A stretch of DNA of 64,000 nucleotides from an uncultured Fibrobacter sp. (GCF_947166265.1 NZ_CAMVDO010000001.1:264834-328833); one strand, 5' to 3'. Counted from the stretch's first letter, positions 45,601-54,998 are shown. Numbers and translations are program-made. Notes: generated by a model from the sequence alone, not told the origin.

Positions 45601-48015
45601 GTAATCGTCGGACTTCCGACCGTAACCGCCACGGTCAACCACAGCAGGGTCACCATCAGGGATGTCGTGGAACTGAACGCGGCCGCACAGGATTCGCTGG
45701 GTTCGCTCGTAAAATACGAATGGGGCTGCGGCGCAGCATCGGCAGAAAACATCGGTTTCACCTACAGTTCACCGACAACGCCGCGCACCTTCATGACCAT
45801 GCCCGCCACTCCGCAGAACGGTTACCTCTGCATTGTGCGCGTCACGGACGACGACGGAAATACCGCGAAGGACACCGTATCGATAGACATTATCCTCGCG
45901 CCCCCTACCATCGAAGTCGCTAACGACAGCATCACCGTACGCGAAGGCTACAACATCGCCCTAAACGCAACGGCGCGCGACAACAACAACCTACCCTCTG
46001 ACCCGGGCGAAATCGCCAAGAAGGAATGGAGCTGCGGAACCTCCGAACAAATTGCAGACAACTGGAAATCGGTTAGCTCGTTTGATACCGTGTGGAAAGC
46101 TCCCGCCGCCCAGGGAAAATTCTACTGCGTTGCACGGGCAACCGACAACGACGGAAACATCGCAACCGACACCGTTTATATCAGTTTTTCGACAGAAGTT
46201 CCGCTCATCTGGGTCAAGGAAGATTTGATCTACATCAACGTCGGAGACTATTTCGACCTAGACGCCTCGGTCAATACCGTGTGGCAGGGAATCGACTGGT
46301 TCACCTGGGAATGTATAGACAAGAAGACCGGCAAGAGCCTGGAATCGAAAGTCACCAAGTTCGACTACGCACGAAACGGCAAGTCCTTTGGAATTAGGAA
46401 AGATTCGACATACTCCGAAAAAGAAAAGGATATGTACTGTATCGTATCGGCTCAGGAGACCAGCACCAAGGTGACCTTCAGCGACACCACCGAAGTCCGC
46501 CTGATGCAGCACCACCCCAAGGGTGTCATCTCCGCCGCAGACACCGTCTACCTGTGGAGCGGCGACGAATCGGTCGACGACGAGGCGCTCTATTTCTACT
46601 CGCCGGAATGGAACGGCAAGAAATCCGAAATGGGCGACCTGGGCGTAAAGAACATGCAGGATTACTGGTGGAACTTCAGCAACGTGGACAAGAACTTCTA
46701 CCAGGGAAACAGCGACGGTAGCCTCGACACAAGCATTGCCGAATTCAACACCGCGTTTATCCGTAAGACCCAGGAAGGTTCCATCACTATTTCGCTGGAC
46801 TACCGCGATTCCACATCGACCGCACCCACACGCAGTTTCTACAGCAGGCACCGCGCCGAAGAAGTCCACCGCACGGTCTATTTCCGCAAGGCCTGGGAAA
46901 ACCTGGGCAAGGATACGGTTATCGCGGCCTCGACCATGAATACGGCGCCGTCGATTTCGCTTGCAAACGGAAAACCCGTCATCGCCTTCCTCGAAAGCGA
47001 GAAGCAGGTGAAAGCGATGCGGCTCGATGGAAACGCATGGAAAAGCATCGGATCGGCTAGCACGACGGACTCCGTGACGCAAATCAGCACCACCGTCCAC
47101 GGAGGCAACCTGTACATTGCAGCCCTCAGTCGCGACGGCAAGTTGCTTGTATTCAAGTCCGCAGGAACCACATCGCCACTCGCGAAAGTCGGCACCGACA
47201 CCCTGAAGAACGTGATTGCCGCAAAAATCATCAGCAAGGAATCGGACAGCTACCCGCACATTGCCCTGATTAGCGGCGAGAACAAGGTAATCTACCTGTA
47301 CGACTTTGACGGATCCACGTGGAGCAGGAACACGAAATTCAACAAGTTCGAACAGAATCCGGGCTTCGGCGAAATCGACGCGCTCTACAACGACAACGAC
47401 GAACTGGTCGTCCTCGGTGTGACTACAGGCCATATCGCCTACTACAGCTACAACAAGCCAACCTACGAAACCATTCGCCAGAACGGATTCAGCGCCCTGA
47501 ACGTAAGCCAGGCTCACATCTTTACCGAAGGTGAAAACATCTACCTGGGTTACCTTAGCCGCGACTACAACAACTACGGTCCGCGAATGGGTCAAGGCCG
47601 CTTCACCAGTACCGAAATTTTCTGGATAAAGGCCGGTGAAGGAAACAGCAGGGTGTTCGAGACCTTCCCCATCAAGGACGGCATGATCGCCTACCATATC
47701 CATTTCGCCATCCACAACGGAATCATCTACGCAGCACTCGACGACAACGGACGTTCTACGCTGTCGCAGGTACACGTCTACCGTTACGAAAACAACAAGT
47801 GGCACCTGCACGGCGAAAACCAGCTGCCCTATTTCAACACGGTATTCTACAAGCGAAACAGCTACTACCTCCGTGGATCGAACCCGATGCTTGCCATCGA
47901 CGGATCCGGAAAGATTTACCTATCCATGATCGCCCGCGAAAACGCTGGCGGCAACAACCGCAACAACGGCCCGCTCGTCATGAAATACGTGGCCGACAAC
48001 TGGGAGATTAAATAA
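42697..48015 (+). CDS. Giant Ig-repeat lipoprotein (1772 aa)
   Basis: Lipoprotein signal (LSLGLCTLMALFGC, Cys near residue 26) after AAGGA. The body is a string of Ig/PKD-like beta domains, several ending in a VTDDDGNTAKDT-like strand. Four copies near 45265, 45553, 45841 and 46138 lie 96-99 residues apart. Around 43900 a carboxypeptidase-regulatory-like module (THAGIHVEFNNGNKTFDTYTDEKGNYSVKV) interrupts. The last 400 residues contain repeated WENLGKDTVIAAS / GNAWKSIGSAS type blades resembling a beta-propeller. Likely a large surface-exposed adhesin or scaffold. Its stop overlaps the start of the next gene. Confidence 0.75.
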   Translation: MRVPHFLLLSLGLCTLMALFGCSRESSVKENVNLKNNHSRVFVFNTPIEDPQAFADSIANTVPIESDTIPDTLIVTVNDTVYLIGLLPYHVDKIYGFQWTFTKADGKDTIITGDHAKPESWAYANPGLYEPKFVAFDGNNATDTAGTATRKAWVLVIDTKPKLWVPKDTLWTRHDGDITFPILASDSFGTIKSVMIDLDGSGKDAPKVTKYETFEDNDSLYLTVKNDPSKMDSLGNQTVYVIVTDDDDNETLDSVHLHFNRVPRLKVIYPYDGARHNINDRFYFYYEGEDDDNPQNLQYFIYAQVSRNGQPPQKAFTEGDLIASEFTSNIFEPRDKSGNNVITLINDPNKQLTGRIYWDMYVTDGYDITRLARISSDNNKSRPWNFYIGDLSSSQGTFTGVAKYQGRDTHAGIHVEFNNGNKTFDTYTDEKGNYSVKVDVGEYMASASPVLQYEFKSAKIKNKLFIESGNTIKVDEMFLKDTVPPTIIVKNIDTLRSREYTQTIYARDLGAYLASVSASIDGKSKKISCSKSDNDAIFNCELGLSNLTDGDHNFTYTAKDVAGNVETLRQKITVSATKISLNVNGAQNERIGNDGKLTFSAQISGAYPAADSIEWSWNTEKGNKSKVAAIDQEGFASFTLNYADIAGDLLTDKDYFMKASYVRNGANVSTQVKFGLFGDKPAVYFTEPGFEETVSMNDPVYFKVSANRGVNSSDITVSWECPDIAEGYSCPGNNAMEGSLAFKSVGIHKVVVKVKDDKNETAEDSIFVNVISDAPSITVSTDSKTNEYKINSIVDVKVDASDKFGTINKIVWGCSNGKISFDQEYPFDTPTKEVSNLVLKNQLPGSETTNYRCVFKAIDDDGEEGADTLTFSTLLDLPTVRLATKKDTVKINSNQLLKAIASDKLGYITQYEYACSDRLAELKNPDWNLMDNAETYARMPSTAAKAYYCVVRVTDDDGNTAKDTAEYKVIVGLPTVTATVNHSRVTIRDVVELNAAAQDSLGSLVKYEWGCGAASAENIGFTYSSPTTPRTFMTMPATPQNGYLCIVRVTDDDGNTAKDTVSIDIILAPPTIEVANDSITVREGYNIALNATARDNNNLPSDPGEIAKKEWSCGTSEQIADNWKSVSSFDTVWKAPAAQGKFYCVARATDNDGNIATDTVYISFSTEVPLIWVKEDLIYINVGDYFDLDASVNTVWQGIDWFTWECIDKKTGKSLESKVTKFDYARNGKSFGIRKDSTYSEKEKDMYCIVSAQETSTKVTFSDTTEVRLMQHHPKGVISAADTVYLWSGDESVDDEALYFYSPEWNGKKSEMGDLGVKNMQDYWWNFSNVDKNFYQGNSDGSLDTSIAEFNTAFIRKTQEGSITISLDYRDSTSTAPTRSFYSRHRAEEVHRTVYFRKAWENLGKDTVIAASTMNTAPSISLANGKPVIAFLESEKQVKAMRLDGNAWKSIGSASTTDSVTQISTTVHGGNLYIAALSRDGKLLVFKSAGTTSPLAKVGTDTLKNVIAAKIISKESDSYPHIALISGENKVIYLYDFDGSTWSRNTKFNKFEQNPGFGEIDALYNDNDELVVLGVTTGHIAYYSYNKPTYETIRQNGFSALNVSQAHIFTEGENIYLGYLSRDYNNYGPRMGQGRFTSTEIFWIKAGEGNSRVFETFPIKDGMIAYHIHFAIHNGIIYAALDDNGRSTLSQVHVYRYENNKWHLHGENQLPYFNTVFYKRNSYYLRGSNPMLAIDGSGKIYLSMIARENAGGNNRNNGPLVMKYVADNWEIK

Positions 48016-48473
48016 TGAATATTGAAATTGCCGCAATCTGTGACGCAGCCACCGCCAACGGAGCAGGTGGACGCCTGAACATCCTGGGGGCATTTGACCG
48101 TATTTTTGCAGCATTTCCGCTGGTCGTTCCGCAATGTTCGACAGCCTTTAGAATCCGCTATTCACGCAGCGAAGCCGGCCTCCACGACCTTTCGCTCGTA
48201 TTCGAGGACGTGTGCGGAAAGCCGATTGTTCCCCCGATGCAGTCCAAGATTCCGCTGGAACCCGTTGCCCAGGGTTTCGATACCGCCGCGGTCAACATGG
48301 TGCTGAACCTGCAGAGGCTTACAATCAAGCGCCCCGACAAGTACATGATCCGCCTGATTATCGACGGCGAGGAACTGGCAAGCATTCCGCTGTACGCTCT
48401 CGAAGCCCCCAAGAAGCAGGGCGGAGACGAGAACCAGCCCATTGCCGAAGGCGAGCAGGAACTTCCCAACTAG
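48015..48473 (+). CDS. DUF6941-like small protein
   Basis: 152 residues, no signal peptide. The opening, NIEIAAICDAATANGAGGRLNILGAFDRIFAAFPLVVP, matches what I recall of DUF6941 proteins (GKLNILGxFD followed by FP). The remainder is beta-rich: FRIRYSRSEAGLHDLSLVFED, YMIRLIIDGEELASIPLYAL. It overlaps the giant lipoprotein gene by one base (TAATG), so the two are made together. Function unknown. Confidence 0.6.
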   Translation: MNIEIAAICDAATANGAGGRLNILGAFDRIFAAFPLVVPQCSTAFRIRYSRSEAGLHDLSLVFEDVCGKPIVPPMQSKIPLEPVAQGFDTAAVNMVLNLQRLTIKRPDKYMIRLIIDGEELASIPLYALEAPKKQGGDENQPIAEGEQELPN

Positions 48474-48529
48474 TTCCCCATTGTAGATATTTCACAACAT
48501 CGTCTGCAAAAACATTCCACAACGTCTAA

Positions 48530-48562
48530 ATGCCGATTTTGAACGAAAATCGGCATTTTTTT
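48530..48562 (+). terminator. Terminator after the giant lipoprotein operon
   Basis: ATGCCGATTTT, loop GAACG, AAAATCGGCAT, TTTTTT. Eleven perfect pairs. Confidence 0.92.
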
Positions 48563-48645
48563 GCTTTTCCAAAGTTAAAAGTAAAGAACCGTTTACCTTT
48601 GTTGAGAATTTTGCACCGCTAATTTTCAACGGTTACACTATTTTA

Positions 48646-48674
48646 TTTACACCGCCCCTTTAAGAATTTAATTT
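48646..48674 (+). promoter_or_regulatory. Candidate promoter of GH5 gene
   Basis: TTTACA at 48646-48651, 17-base spacer, TAATTT at 48669-48674. The leader that follows (about 60 bases) holds a CCCAGT / ACTGGG hairpin at 48688-48710 and then AAAAGGAG. Confidence 0.45.
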
Positions 48675-48742
48675 CAGGAAAAACAACCCCAGTTTGGGAT
48701 AAATACTGGGTTTCAACGGGGGCAACCCCAAAAGGAGTAATC

Positions 48743-50875
48743 ATGAAACTTTCCGGTCTGTTTGGCATCGTATGCGGCACGGCGCTCTTCGCCACTTCCG
48801 CCGCATTCGCACTTCCCAAGGCTACCGAAATCTACCCCAACATGGGTCTCGGCTGGAACCTCGGCAACACCATGGAAGTGCCGAGCGACCCGACGGCATG
48901 GGGCAACATCGTCCCCACGCAGGCCATCATTGACGGCGTGAAGGCAGCGGGATTCAACACGCTCCGCATTCCCTGCGCCTGGGACAGCCACGCAAGCAAC
49001 GGCACGATTGATGCTTCCTGGCTTGCCACCGTCAAGTCCGTCGTCGACATGGCAATCGCAAACAACATGTACGTAATGCTCAACAGCCACTGGGATAACG
49101 GCTGGCTCGAAGACGAGGTTTTTAGCGGAGCGCACAAGGACAGAAACGGCAACGACGCAACCACTGACAGCTCTGCCGTCCGCAAGAAACAGGAAAGCTA
49201 CTGGAAACAGATTGCAGACTACTTCAAGGATTACGACGAACACCTGATTTTTGCATCTGCCAACGAACCCGGCGTGAACGACCATCGTAACGGACAACCC
49301 GCAAGCGATTACAAGGATAACGGACAGCTCACCTTTACCAACGAACGTATGATTATCCTGAAGCGCCTTCACGAAGCATGCCTGCGCGCAGTCCGTTCTT
49401 CTGGCGGCAACAACGCCACCCGCACCGTGATTGTGCAAATGCCGCGCACTGAAATCGACAAGTACCAAATGCTCGCCAACAACTACCCCGAAGATCCGGC
49501 AGGCAAGGGTTACACCATGGCCGAAGCCCACTTCTATCCGTATCAGTTCTCGCTGATGACAGCAGACGAAAGCTGGGGCAAAACCTTCTGGTACTGGGAA
49601 GACGAAACCACCGGCGCAGCTGACCGCACCTGCTCCGGCACCTCTCTCGGTTCCAAGCAGAGCATCGATAAGCAGTTCCAAAAGCTGCAACTTACCTTTG
49701 CCGACGAAGGCATTCCGGTCGTGATCGGCGAAATGGGCGCAAACAAGCGCTACAGCTTAGTCGGAACCGCCGGTTTTGATCTCAACACGCACCTCAAGGC
49801 CATCGCCGCCTGGTACGGCTACACGGTCGCCTCCGCCAAGTCTCATGGCATCGTGCCCGTCATCTGGGACACCGCCTACGAAGGAAAGAACGAAGGCAAG
49901 GACGACATGACCATTATCCGCCGCCAGGCATCCAACGGCACGAATCTCGGTGCAGTGGTTGACGAACTCACCATGAATTCCATCAAGACTCAGTTCGCAG
50001 CAGCCAAGGCCTACGAAGGCCCCAAGGACTTGCCGACCTACGCCGAAAGCGACAAGGCTCTCTGGGTCACCTACAGCACCAAGGTTTCTACCATGAGCGA
50101 AACCGGCACCATTGGCTTTACCTTCGAAGGCGGCGCAGACTGGTCCGCATACGAATCTATTTCCTTTGAAATTCGCACCGAACCCATTTCCGTGACCGGC
50201 TGCAAAGGCGACACCACTAAAGGCTGCAACGGTTACGCATGGACCAGTGTCGATATGTATGCCAAGAGCACCGCTAATTACAAGTGGACAGATACTCATC
50301 TCGGAAGTATGGATGATTTCAGCGGCATTTTGAGCACCGTTTCTATACCGCTCGCGGCTGGAACCACCAAGTTAACCGATACGTTGAACATTGCGGACAA
50401 ATCCAAAGTGCTCGAATGGGGCATCAACATTTACGCAACTCAGCTTTTCGGAACCATTTACCTGAACAACATTCTGTTGCACAAGGCCGATGGCACCGTC
50501 GATACGCTCGCAAGCTTTGACTCTGCGCCGGCGAATATCCAAACATCGGGCATTGCTAGCACCCCCACCTACATCCAGGCCAACGCCAAGGGAACCGGTG
50601 GCCAGGCACCGACCGTCGCTATCGCCCCTGTTCGTGCCGCAACCACCTCCAAGATGCACGTAAGCGTACAGCCGGGCCTGGTGAGCGCCATCATTCCGAC
50701 GACCTCCGCTCCGGCAAAGGCTACGCTCCTGAACAGCATGGGCCAGGTGATTGCTCAGCAGAACATTGCCGCAGGCACAAGCTCCGTCGAGCTCCGCAGC
50801 AACTTCCGCGGCCCGGCAGTGCTCATGGTGAAGCAGGGCAGCCAGCGCTACATGCAGAAGGTGATCCTGAAGTAA
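48743..50875 (+). CDS. Secreted GH5 endoglucanase with CBM and sorting-like tail
   Basis: 710 residues. Signal peptide (GTALFATSAAFA). GH5 catalytic domain to about residue 400: NMGLGWNLGNTMEV, FNTLRIPCAWDSH, acid/base Glu175 in SANEPGVNDH, and nucleophile Glu330 in VVIGEMGANKR. A beta-sandwich carbohydrate-binding-like module spans about 430-600 (GTIGFTFEGGADWSAYESISFEIRT). The final 70 residues form a tail (LLNSMGQVIAQQNI, VLMVKQGSQRYMQKVILK) like the C-termini of the CE4 and GH30 proteins here. Acts on beta-1,4-glucan outside the cell. AAAGGAG precedes the start. Confidence 0.9.
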   Translation: MKLSGLFGIVCGTALFATSAAFALPKATEIYPNMGLGWNLGNTMEVPSDPTAWGNIVPTQAIIDGVKAAGFNTLRIPCAWDSHASNGTIDASWLATVKSVVDMAIANNMYVMLNSHWDNGWLEDEVFSGAHKDRNGNDATTDSSAVRKKQESYWKQIADYFKDYDEHLIFASANEPGVNDHRNGQPASDYKDNGQLTFTNERMIILKRLHEACLRAVRSSGGNNATRTVIVQMPRTEIDKYQMLANNYPEDPAGKGYTMAEAHFYPYQFSLMTADESWGKTFWYWEDETTGAADRTCSGTSLGSKQSIDKQFQKLQLTFADEGIPVVIGEMGANKRYSLVGTAGFDLNTHLKAIAAWYGYTVASAKSHGIVPVIWDTAYEGKNEGKDDMTIIRRQASNGTNLGAVVDELTMNSIKTQFAAAKAYEGPKDLPTYAESDKALWVTYSTKVSTMSETGTIGFTFEGGADWSAYESISFEIRTEPISVTGCKGDTTKGCNGYAWTSVDMYAKSTANYKWTDTHLGSMDDFSGILSTVSIPLAAGTTKLTDTLNIADKSKVLEWGINIYATQLFGTIYLNNILLHKADGTVDTLASFDSAPANIQTSGIASTPTYIQANAKGTGGQAPTVAIAPVRAATTSKMHVSVQPGLVSAIIPTTSAPAKATLLNSMGQVIAQQNIAAGTSSVELRSNFRGPAVLMVKQGSQRYMQKVILK

Positions 50876-50887
50876 GTATTGTGTGGA

Positions 50888-50969
50888 ATTCCCGGCAGGT
50901 TGGAGTGTCTTTGCCGGGAATGCTTGAAAAAGCAAAAGGATTCGGTCTTATCGACCGGATTCTTTTTTT
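50888..50969 (+). terminator. Hairpin pair after GH5 gene
   Basis: First hairpin ATTCCCGGCA / TGCCGGGAAT (50888-50921) without a T-run, then GGATTCGGTC / GACCGGATTC (two G-T pairs) followed by TTTTTTT at 50938-50969. The second is the likely terminator. Confidence 0.75.
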
Positions 50970-50974
50970 ATGGA

Positions 50975-51110
50975 TTCCGTCAGTCCTACGGACCTCCAGG
51001 ATGACGTTTCTACAGGAGTCATCCTCGACCAAAGGGAGGTCGGACAGCACTTGGCAACTTGTTGCCTTAGTGCGCATGATCCCCGAATGGGGAGGATCCA
51101 GTGATGTTTT
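50975..51110. repeat. Dispersed-repeat-like intergenic sequence
   Basis: Words such as GTCATCCTCGACCAAAGG, GGTCGG and AGGATCCAGTGATG have the style of intergenic repeat families common in many genomes. Nothing coding is seen between the GH5 and helicase genes. Confidence 0.4.
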
Positions 51111-51127
51111 CCGTCACTTAGGCCGAA

Positions 51128-54100
51128 TTACAGGGCGGAAGCAGATTCCAGGGAGAATATTTCGCCGAGTTGTTTGTCGTCCATGTCGGCAAGCCAGGTT
51201 TCGCCGGCGTTCACCGTCATGTCGGCAACGGCCTTTTTCGCCTGCAACAGCGCATCGATCTTTTCTTCGAAAGTTCCCTTGGTAATAAAGCGGTGCACCT
51301 GCACATTCCTTGTCTGTCCGATACGGAATGCACGGTCGGTCGCCTGCGCCTCTATCGCCGGATTCCACCACAAGTCGTAGTGAATTACCTGCGAGGCCGC
51401 CGTCAGGTTCAGACCGGTTCCTGCCGCCTTCAAGGACAGAATCAGCACCTTGACTTCTGGGTCTTCCTGGAACTTTCGCACCATTTCGTTGCGCTGGTTC
51501 TGCGTACAGCCGCCATGATAGAAATCCGCCTTCATCATTAGTTCGCGTTCGAGCGTTTCTTGCAGGAGTTCGCCCATTTCGCGGAACTGCGTAAAGATAA
51601 TCGTCTTTTCGCCGGATTCCTGAATGGAGCGGAGCAAATCCAAGAGCATTCCAAGCTTGCCCGAATCTTCGATGCGGGCCTCACCCGCCTTCAAATACGT
51701 GCGCGGGTGGTTGCAGATTTGCTTGAGCGCAAGAATCATCTGAAGAATCAGCCCCTTGCGCTTGAAAAGACTATGCGAAGAAGCTCCCGAATCGGATGCT
51801 GCGGCATCCATTTCACCGGAAGCCGCCGCAAGCAAATCATCGTTGATATCAAGCGTTGCGCCCTCTTCGAGCAGCTGCAGCTGTTTCATGAATTCGTCGA
51901 GCGTCCGCTTGTACAATGCGGCCTGCGTACGCGTGAGTTCGGCATATTCGTTCTGCTGGATTTTATCGGGCAGGTCGCTAATAATCGACTTGTCCGTTTT
52001 CATGCGGCGAAGCATAAAGGGAGCGGTAATCTTCTTGAAATGCTCGGCAATCGCTTGGTTCGCATTTTTCTGAATCGGGGTTTCGAACTTGTCGCGGAAC
52101 TCGTTTGCCGAAGGGAGAAATCCGCGGTTGCAGAAGTCCATGATCGTCCAGAATTCCATGAGGCGGTTTTCGACCGGAGTTCCGCTCATGGCAATTTTCA
52201 TGGGAGCCTTGAGAGCGCGGATACGCCGGCTCTGTTCGCTGTCGGCATTTTTGATGTTCTGCGCTTCGTCAATCACGATGACTTGCCAGTTCAACTTTTC
52301 CAGCTTCTTGAAATCAAGTCGACACGTCGAATAAGTCGTGAGCAACAGGTCATGATCGAATTTTTCAAGTTTGCGGCTTGCCCCGTGGTACACGAAAGCA
52401 GAAAGCGCCGGGGCAAACTTCTTGATTTCCATCTGCCAGTTCCACAAGAGACCCGCCGGCACCACCACCAGGGCGCGGCCTTCCGCAAAGTGATGATCCT
52501 CTTTCATCTTGAGCAGGAAAGCGATCACCTGGAGCGTCTTTCCAAGGCCCATGTCATCGGCCAGGATACAGCCGAAACCCATTTCCAGGTTCTTGCACAT
52601 CCAGGAATATCCACGTTCCTGATACGGGCGAAGCGTCGCGTTCAGCTCCCTCGGTAGCGTGGCATTCGTTTCGCCACGCCAGGCGTCAAACTGTTCCTTG
52701 AGACCATCGGTCATATCGACCGGGATATCGTCGCATTTGCCGGTAAGGCATGCCTGCACCAGCTTCGCAGTAGACGGAATAAACGACTGGGCGGTTTCCG
52801 ATTCCGCCGTATCGGAGTCGTCCGCACCCTCTAGGACTTCTACGTCATCCGATTTTTCGCCCCGTGGCCTTTTCGACTTTTCCTTTTCGCGTTCGTCCAG
52901 GCGCTGCTGCAACAAATCGAGGTCGTCCTTGTTGAATTCAATATAGCGGTCCTTGTACTTGAGCAAACCTTCGGCATCGCGGGCAAGTTTCAGGAATTCT
53001 TCTGCAGAAATCTTGTCGTCGCCAAGAGCTACTTCCCAGTCAAAGTCCAGCAGGTCACCCGCCGTAAAGGCCCCTATGCCAAGGCTCCCCTTCAACTTCA
53101 TCTGGGTTTTCGGACGGGCTCGTTCCAGAAGCGAGCGAGGAATTTCGGTGACGATTCCAAACACCTCGGATTTCTTGACGGTATAGTTCACGAACTCCTT
53201 GAGTTCAGCACCGTGCATCACGACAGGCTCTGCCGCATGGTTTTCAAGGTAGGCCTTCAGGGGCTTGAAGATTTCGGCCATGCAGTTCAGCACATTCAGA
53301 AGCGACAGGAGTCTCGGATTGCTCTCGCGGAACAGCTGCGCAAGCGGCACACGACCGGAGGCATCTTCGATAAAGACATTCAGCGCAATTTCCTTGCCAA
53401 GTTCCGAGCAGACAAAAACAATCTTGTGGTTGAATTCGAGCGAATTGTAGACCGAGAACCATGCCTGTATCTTGGATGGAATCTTGAGGCCATTGGCGGC
53501 AAGCTTACCCGACTTGCAATCGAAAAAGAATCCGAGCAAGTTTTCGTGCGGGCCCTTCTTGTAATTCTGGGCGGTACGGGCAAAGCGCAGAAGTTTGCCA
53601 ATAAAAATCGAAAGAATATGCTCGGCGGCGGCATCCAAATCTTCGCGGGATTCGTCGCGCACCGTAAACGCGAAATCGTCGGGAACGGACTTTTCGAGTT
53701 CGGCCACGATCTGAAGCACGTCAGGGAGCATTTCGGCAGGCAGCCAGCGCACCTGCGCCGTCACGTTGTTCAGCCAGAACACCTGCGGGTAAATCGCCCC
53801 GGAGCGCACCAGGTAATACGCCACCGTAAGCATCTGGTGCAAGAAACGGATGGTCACATGATTGTGCCAAACGCAGTCCTGGTTCAGGCGGCAAAGCGCG
53901 CCCATGATATTCTCGACCGAAAGCCCCGAGGCCACCACAGACTCTTCGACCAGCTGGTCGAACGTCCACTGCCAAGGTTTCGTATGGATCAGTTGCAGGC
54001 GTTCGCGTTCCATCAAGAACGTACGCGCATGGTAAATTCCAAAATCCTGCGCAAACTGGCCGAAGTTTTCAAAGTGATTGTAGAATTCGCGGCAGCGTGC

Positions 54101-54808
54101 CAGTTCGTCGACAAAACTCTTCTTGAAGTTTCCCGACGGGCAGAAATCGGGAAAGTTCGTAAGCATCGCAGGGAGCACGTGCGAATAGTCGCGCCATTCC
54201 GAAAACTTGAACATCGGCACCCGCGGGGCCGCCACACGGTTGTTCACCGGCAAGATGCGCACTAGGGTCGATTCGCGGGGCACATCGGATTCTACCTGTT
54301 CCGGCTTGTAATCCTTGAGGTAGGCGATATCGAGTCCATGGAGCCTAAACAGCAGGAACGGATCGGCGGATGCCATTTCGGCAAGCTTCAGAAATACGCA
54401 AATCACGTAGCGGCAAGGAAGACTGTCCTTGCAGTCGCAGTTCATATTCACTCGGTCGCAGGAATCGAAAAGCGAAAGTCCGCACTTCGATAGAATCAAC
54501 TCGATGGAGGGGTTTATCGCGCCGTTCGCAAGCGCCATCAGTTCAGCCGGTTGCTGTTTCAATAGCCCCACAAAGGCGTCTCCGCGTTCCTTGTCGAACT
54601 TCGGAAAAACAAGGTAGAGATTGTGCAGGCCGCCGTTTGGCCCCTTGACGGATGCCATCACGCGGTTGTCCGTTACCGTAAACGGCTGAACCTGTCCGCG
54701 CCCCACGTACTTGAAAGCGTAATCAATATCGCGTTCGGACGCACCCGAAAGCAGCTGATCCAGCCACTTTTTGCTCCACCAGGTACTACCATAAACACCA
54801 TATTCCAT
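51128..54808 (-). CDS. SWIM-domain SNF2 family helicase
   Basis: 1226 residues from ATG 54808. The N-terminus begins with the family-typical YGSTWWSKKWLDQL and carries a SWIM-like zinc finger at about 130 (CDCKDSLPCRY), in which the expected final His is missing. The C-terminal SNF2 ATPase has ILADDMGLGKTLQ, VVVPAGLLWNW, VIDEAQNIKN (DEAQ box), SGTPVENRLMEFW and the C-terminal lobe TGLNLTAASQVIHYDLWWNPAIEAQATDRAFRIGQ. Such proteins remodel protein-DNA complexes or RNA polymerase; the exact role is unknown. Single gene; no Shine-Dalgarno. Confidence 0.9.
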   Translation of the reverse strand: MEYGVYGSTWWSKKWLDQLLSGASERDIDYAFKYVGRGQVQPFTVTDNRVMASVKGPNGGLHNLYLVFPKFDKERGDAFVGLLKQQPAELMALANGAINPSIELILSKCGLSLFDSCDRVNMNCDCKDSLPCRYVICVFLKLAEMASADPFLLFRLHGLDIAYLKDYKPEQVESDVPRESTLVRILPVNNRVAAPRVPMFKFSEWRDYSHVLPAMLTNFPDFCPSGNFKKSFVDELARCREFYNHFENFGQFAQDFGIYHARTFLMERERLQLIHTKPWQWTFDQLVEESVVASGLSVENIMGALCRLNQDCVWHNHVTIRFLHQMLTVAYYLVRSGAIYPQVFWLNNVTAQVRWLPAEMLPDVLQIVAELEKSVPDDFAFTVRDESREDLDAAAEHILSIFIGKLLRFARTAQNYKKGPHENLLGFFFDCKSGKLAANGLKIPSKIQAWFSVYNSLEFNHKIVFVCSELGKEIALNVFIEDASGRVPLAQLFRESNPRLLSLLNVLNCMAEIFKPLKAYLENHAAEPVVMHGAELKEFVNYTVKKSEVFGIVTEIPRSLLERARPKTQMKLKGSLGIGAFTAGDLLDFDWEVALGDDKISAEEFLKLARDAEGLLKYKDRYIEFNKDDLDLLQQRLDEREKEKSKRPRGEKSDDVEVLEGADDSDTAESETAQSFIPSTAKLVQACLTGKCDDIPVDMTDGLKEQFDAWRGETNATLPRELNATLRPYQERGYSWMCKNLEMGFGCILADDMGLGKTLQVIAFLLKMKEDHHFAEGRALVVVPAGLLWNWQMEIKKFAPALSAFVYHGASRKLEKFDHDLLLTTYSTCRLDFKKLEKLNWQVIVIDEAQNIKNADSEQSRRIRALKAPMKIAMSGTPVENRLMEFWTIMDFCNRGFLPSANEFRDKFETPIQKNANQAIAEHFKKITAPFMLRRMKTDKSIISDLPDKIQQNEYAELTRTQAALYKRTLDEFMKQLQLLEEGATLDINDDLLAAASGEMDAAASDSGASSHSLFKRKGLILQMILALKQICNHPRTYLKAGEARIEDSGKLGMLLDLLRSIQESGEKTIIFTQFREMGELLQETLERELMMKADFYHGGCTQNQRNEMVRKFQEDPEVKVLILSLKAAGTGLNLTAASQVIHYDLWWNPAIEAQATDRAFRIGQTRNVQVHRFITKGTFEEKIDALLQAKKAVADMTVNAGETWLADMDDKQLGEIFSLESASAL

Positions 54809-54817
54809 AGACACCCA

Positions 54818-54823
54818 AATATA
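54818..54823 (-). promoter_or_regulatory. -10-like box close to start of SNF2 gene
   Basis: Minus strand TATATT ends 9 bases before the ATG at 54808, leaving a leader of only one to three bases. Confidence 0.35.
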
Positions 54824-54932
54824 GTAAAAAATCCAGATTCATTTGCTCAAATGAGCAAGATATCAACAGGATTAACACATATTTTTGTCGAAAAAATTCG
54901 AAATCGACAGACCGAAAGCACCTTTACGTATA

Positions 54933-54965
54933 TAAAAATATCGCCGCGGAGAACTCCGCGGCGAT
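54933..54965 (-). terminator. Terminator after CE4 deacetylase gene
   Basis: TCGCCGCGGAG / CTCCGCGGCGA, a perfect 11-bp stem with a 2-base centre, followed on the minus strand by TATTTTTATA. It lies 34 bases after the stop codon. Confidence 0.8.
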
Positions 54966-54998
54966 TACCCATTCAGAAAGAGATTTGAAGACTTAAGG

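Noticed and set aside
46258..47811. 517-codon antisense frame over the giant lipoprotein
   Set aside because: No start signals, and the sense strand has continuous repeats in register.
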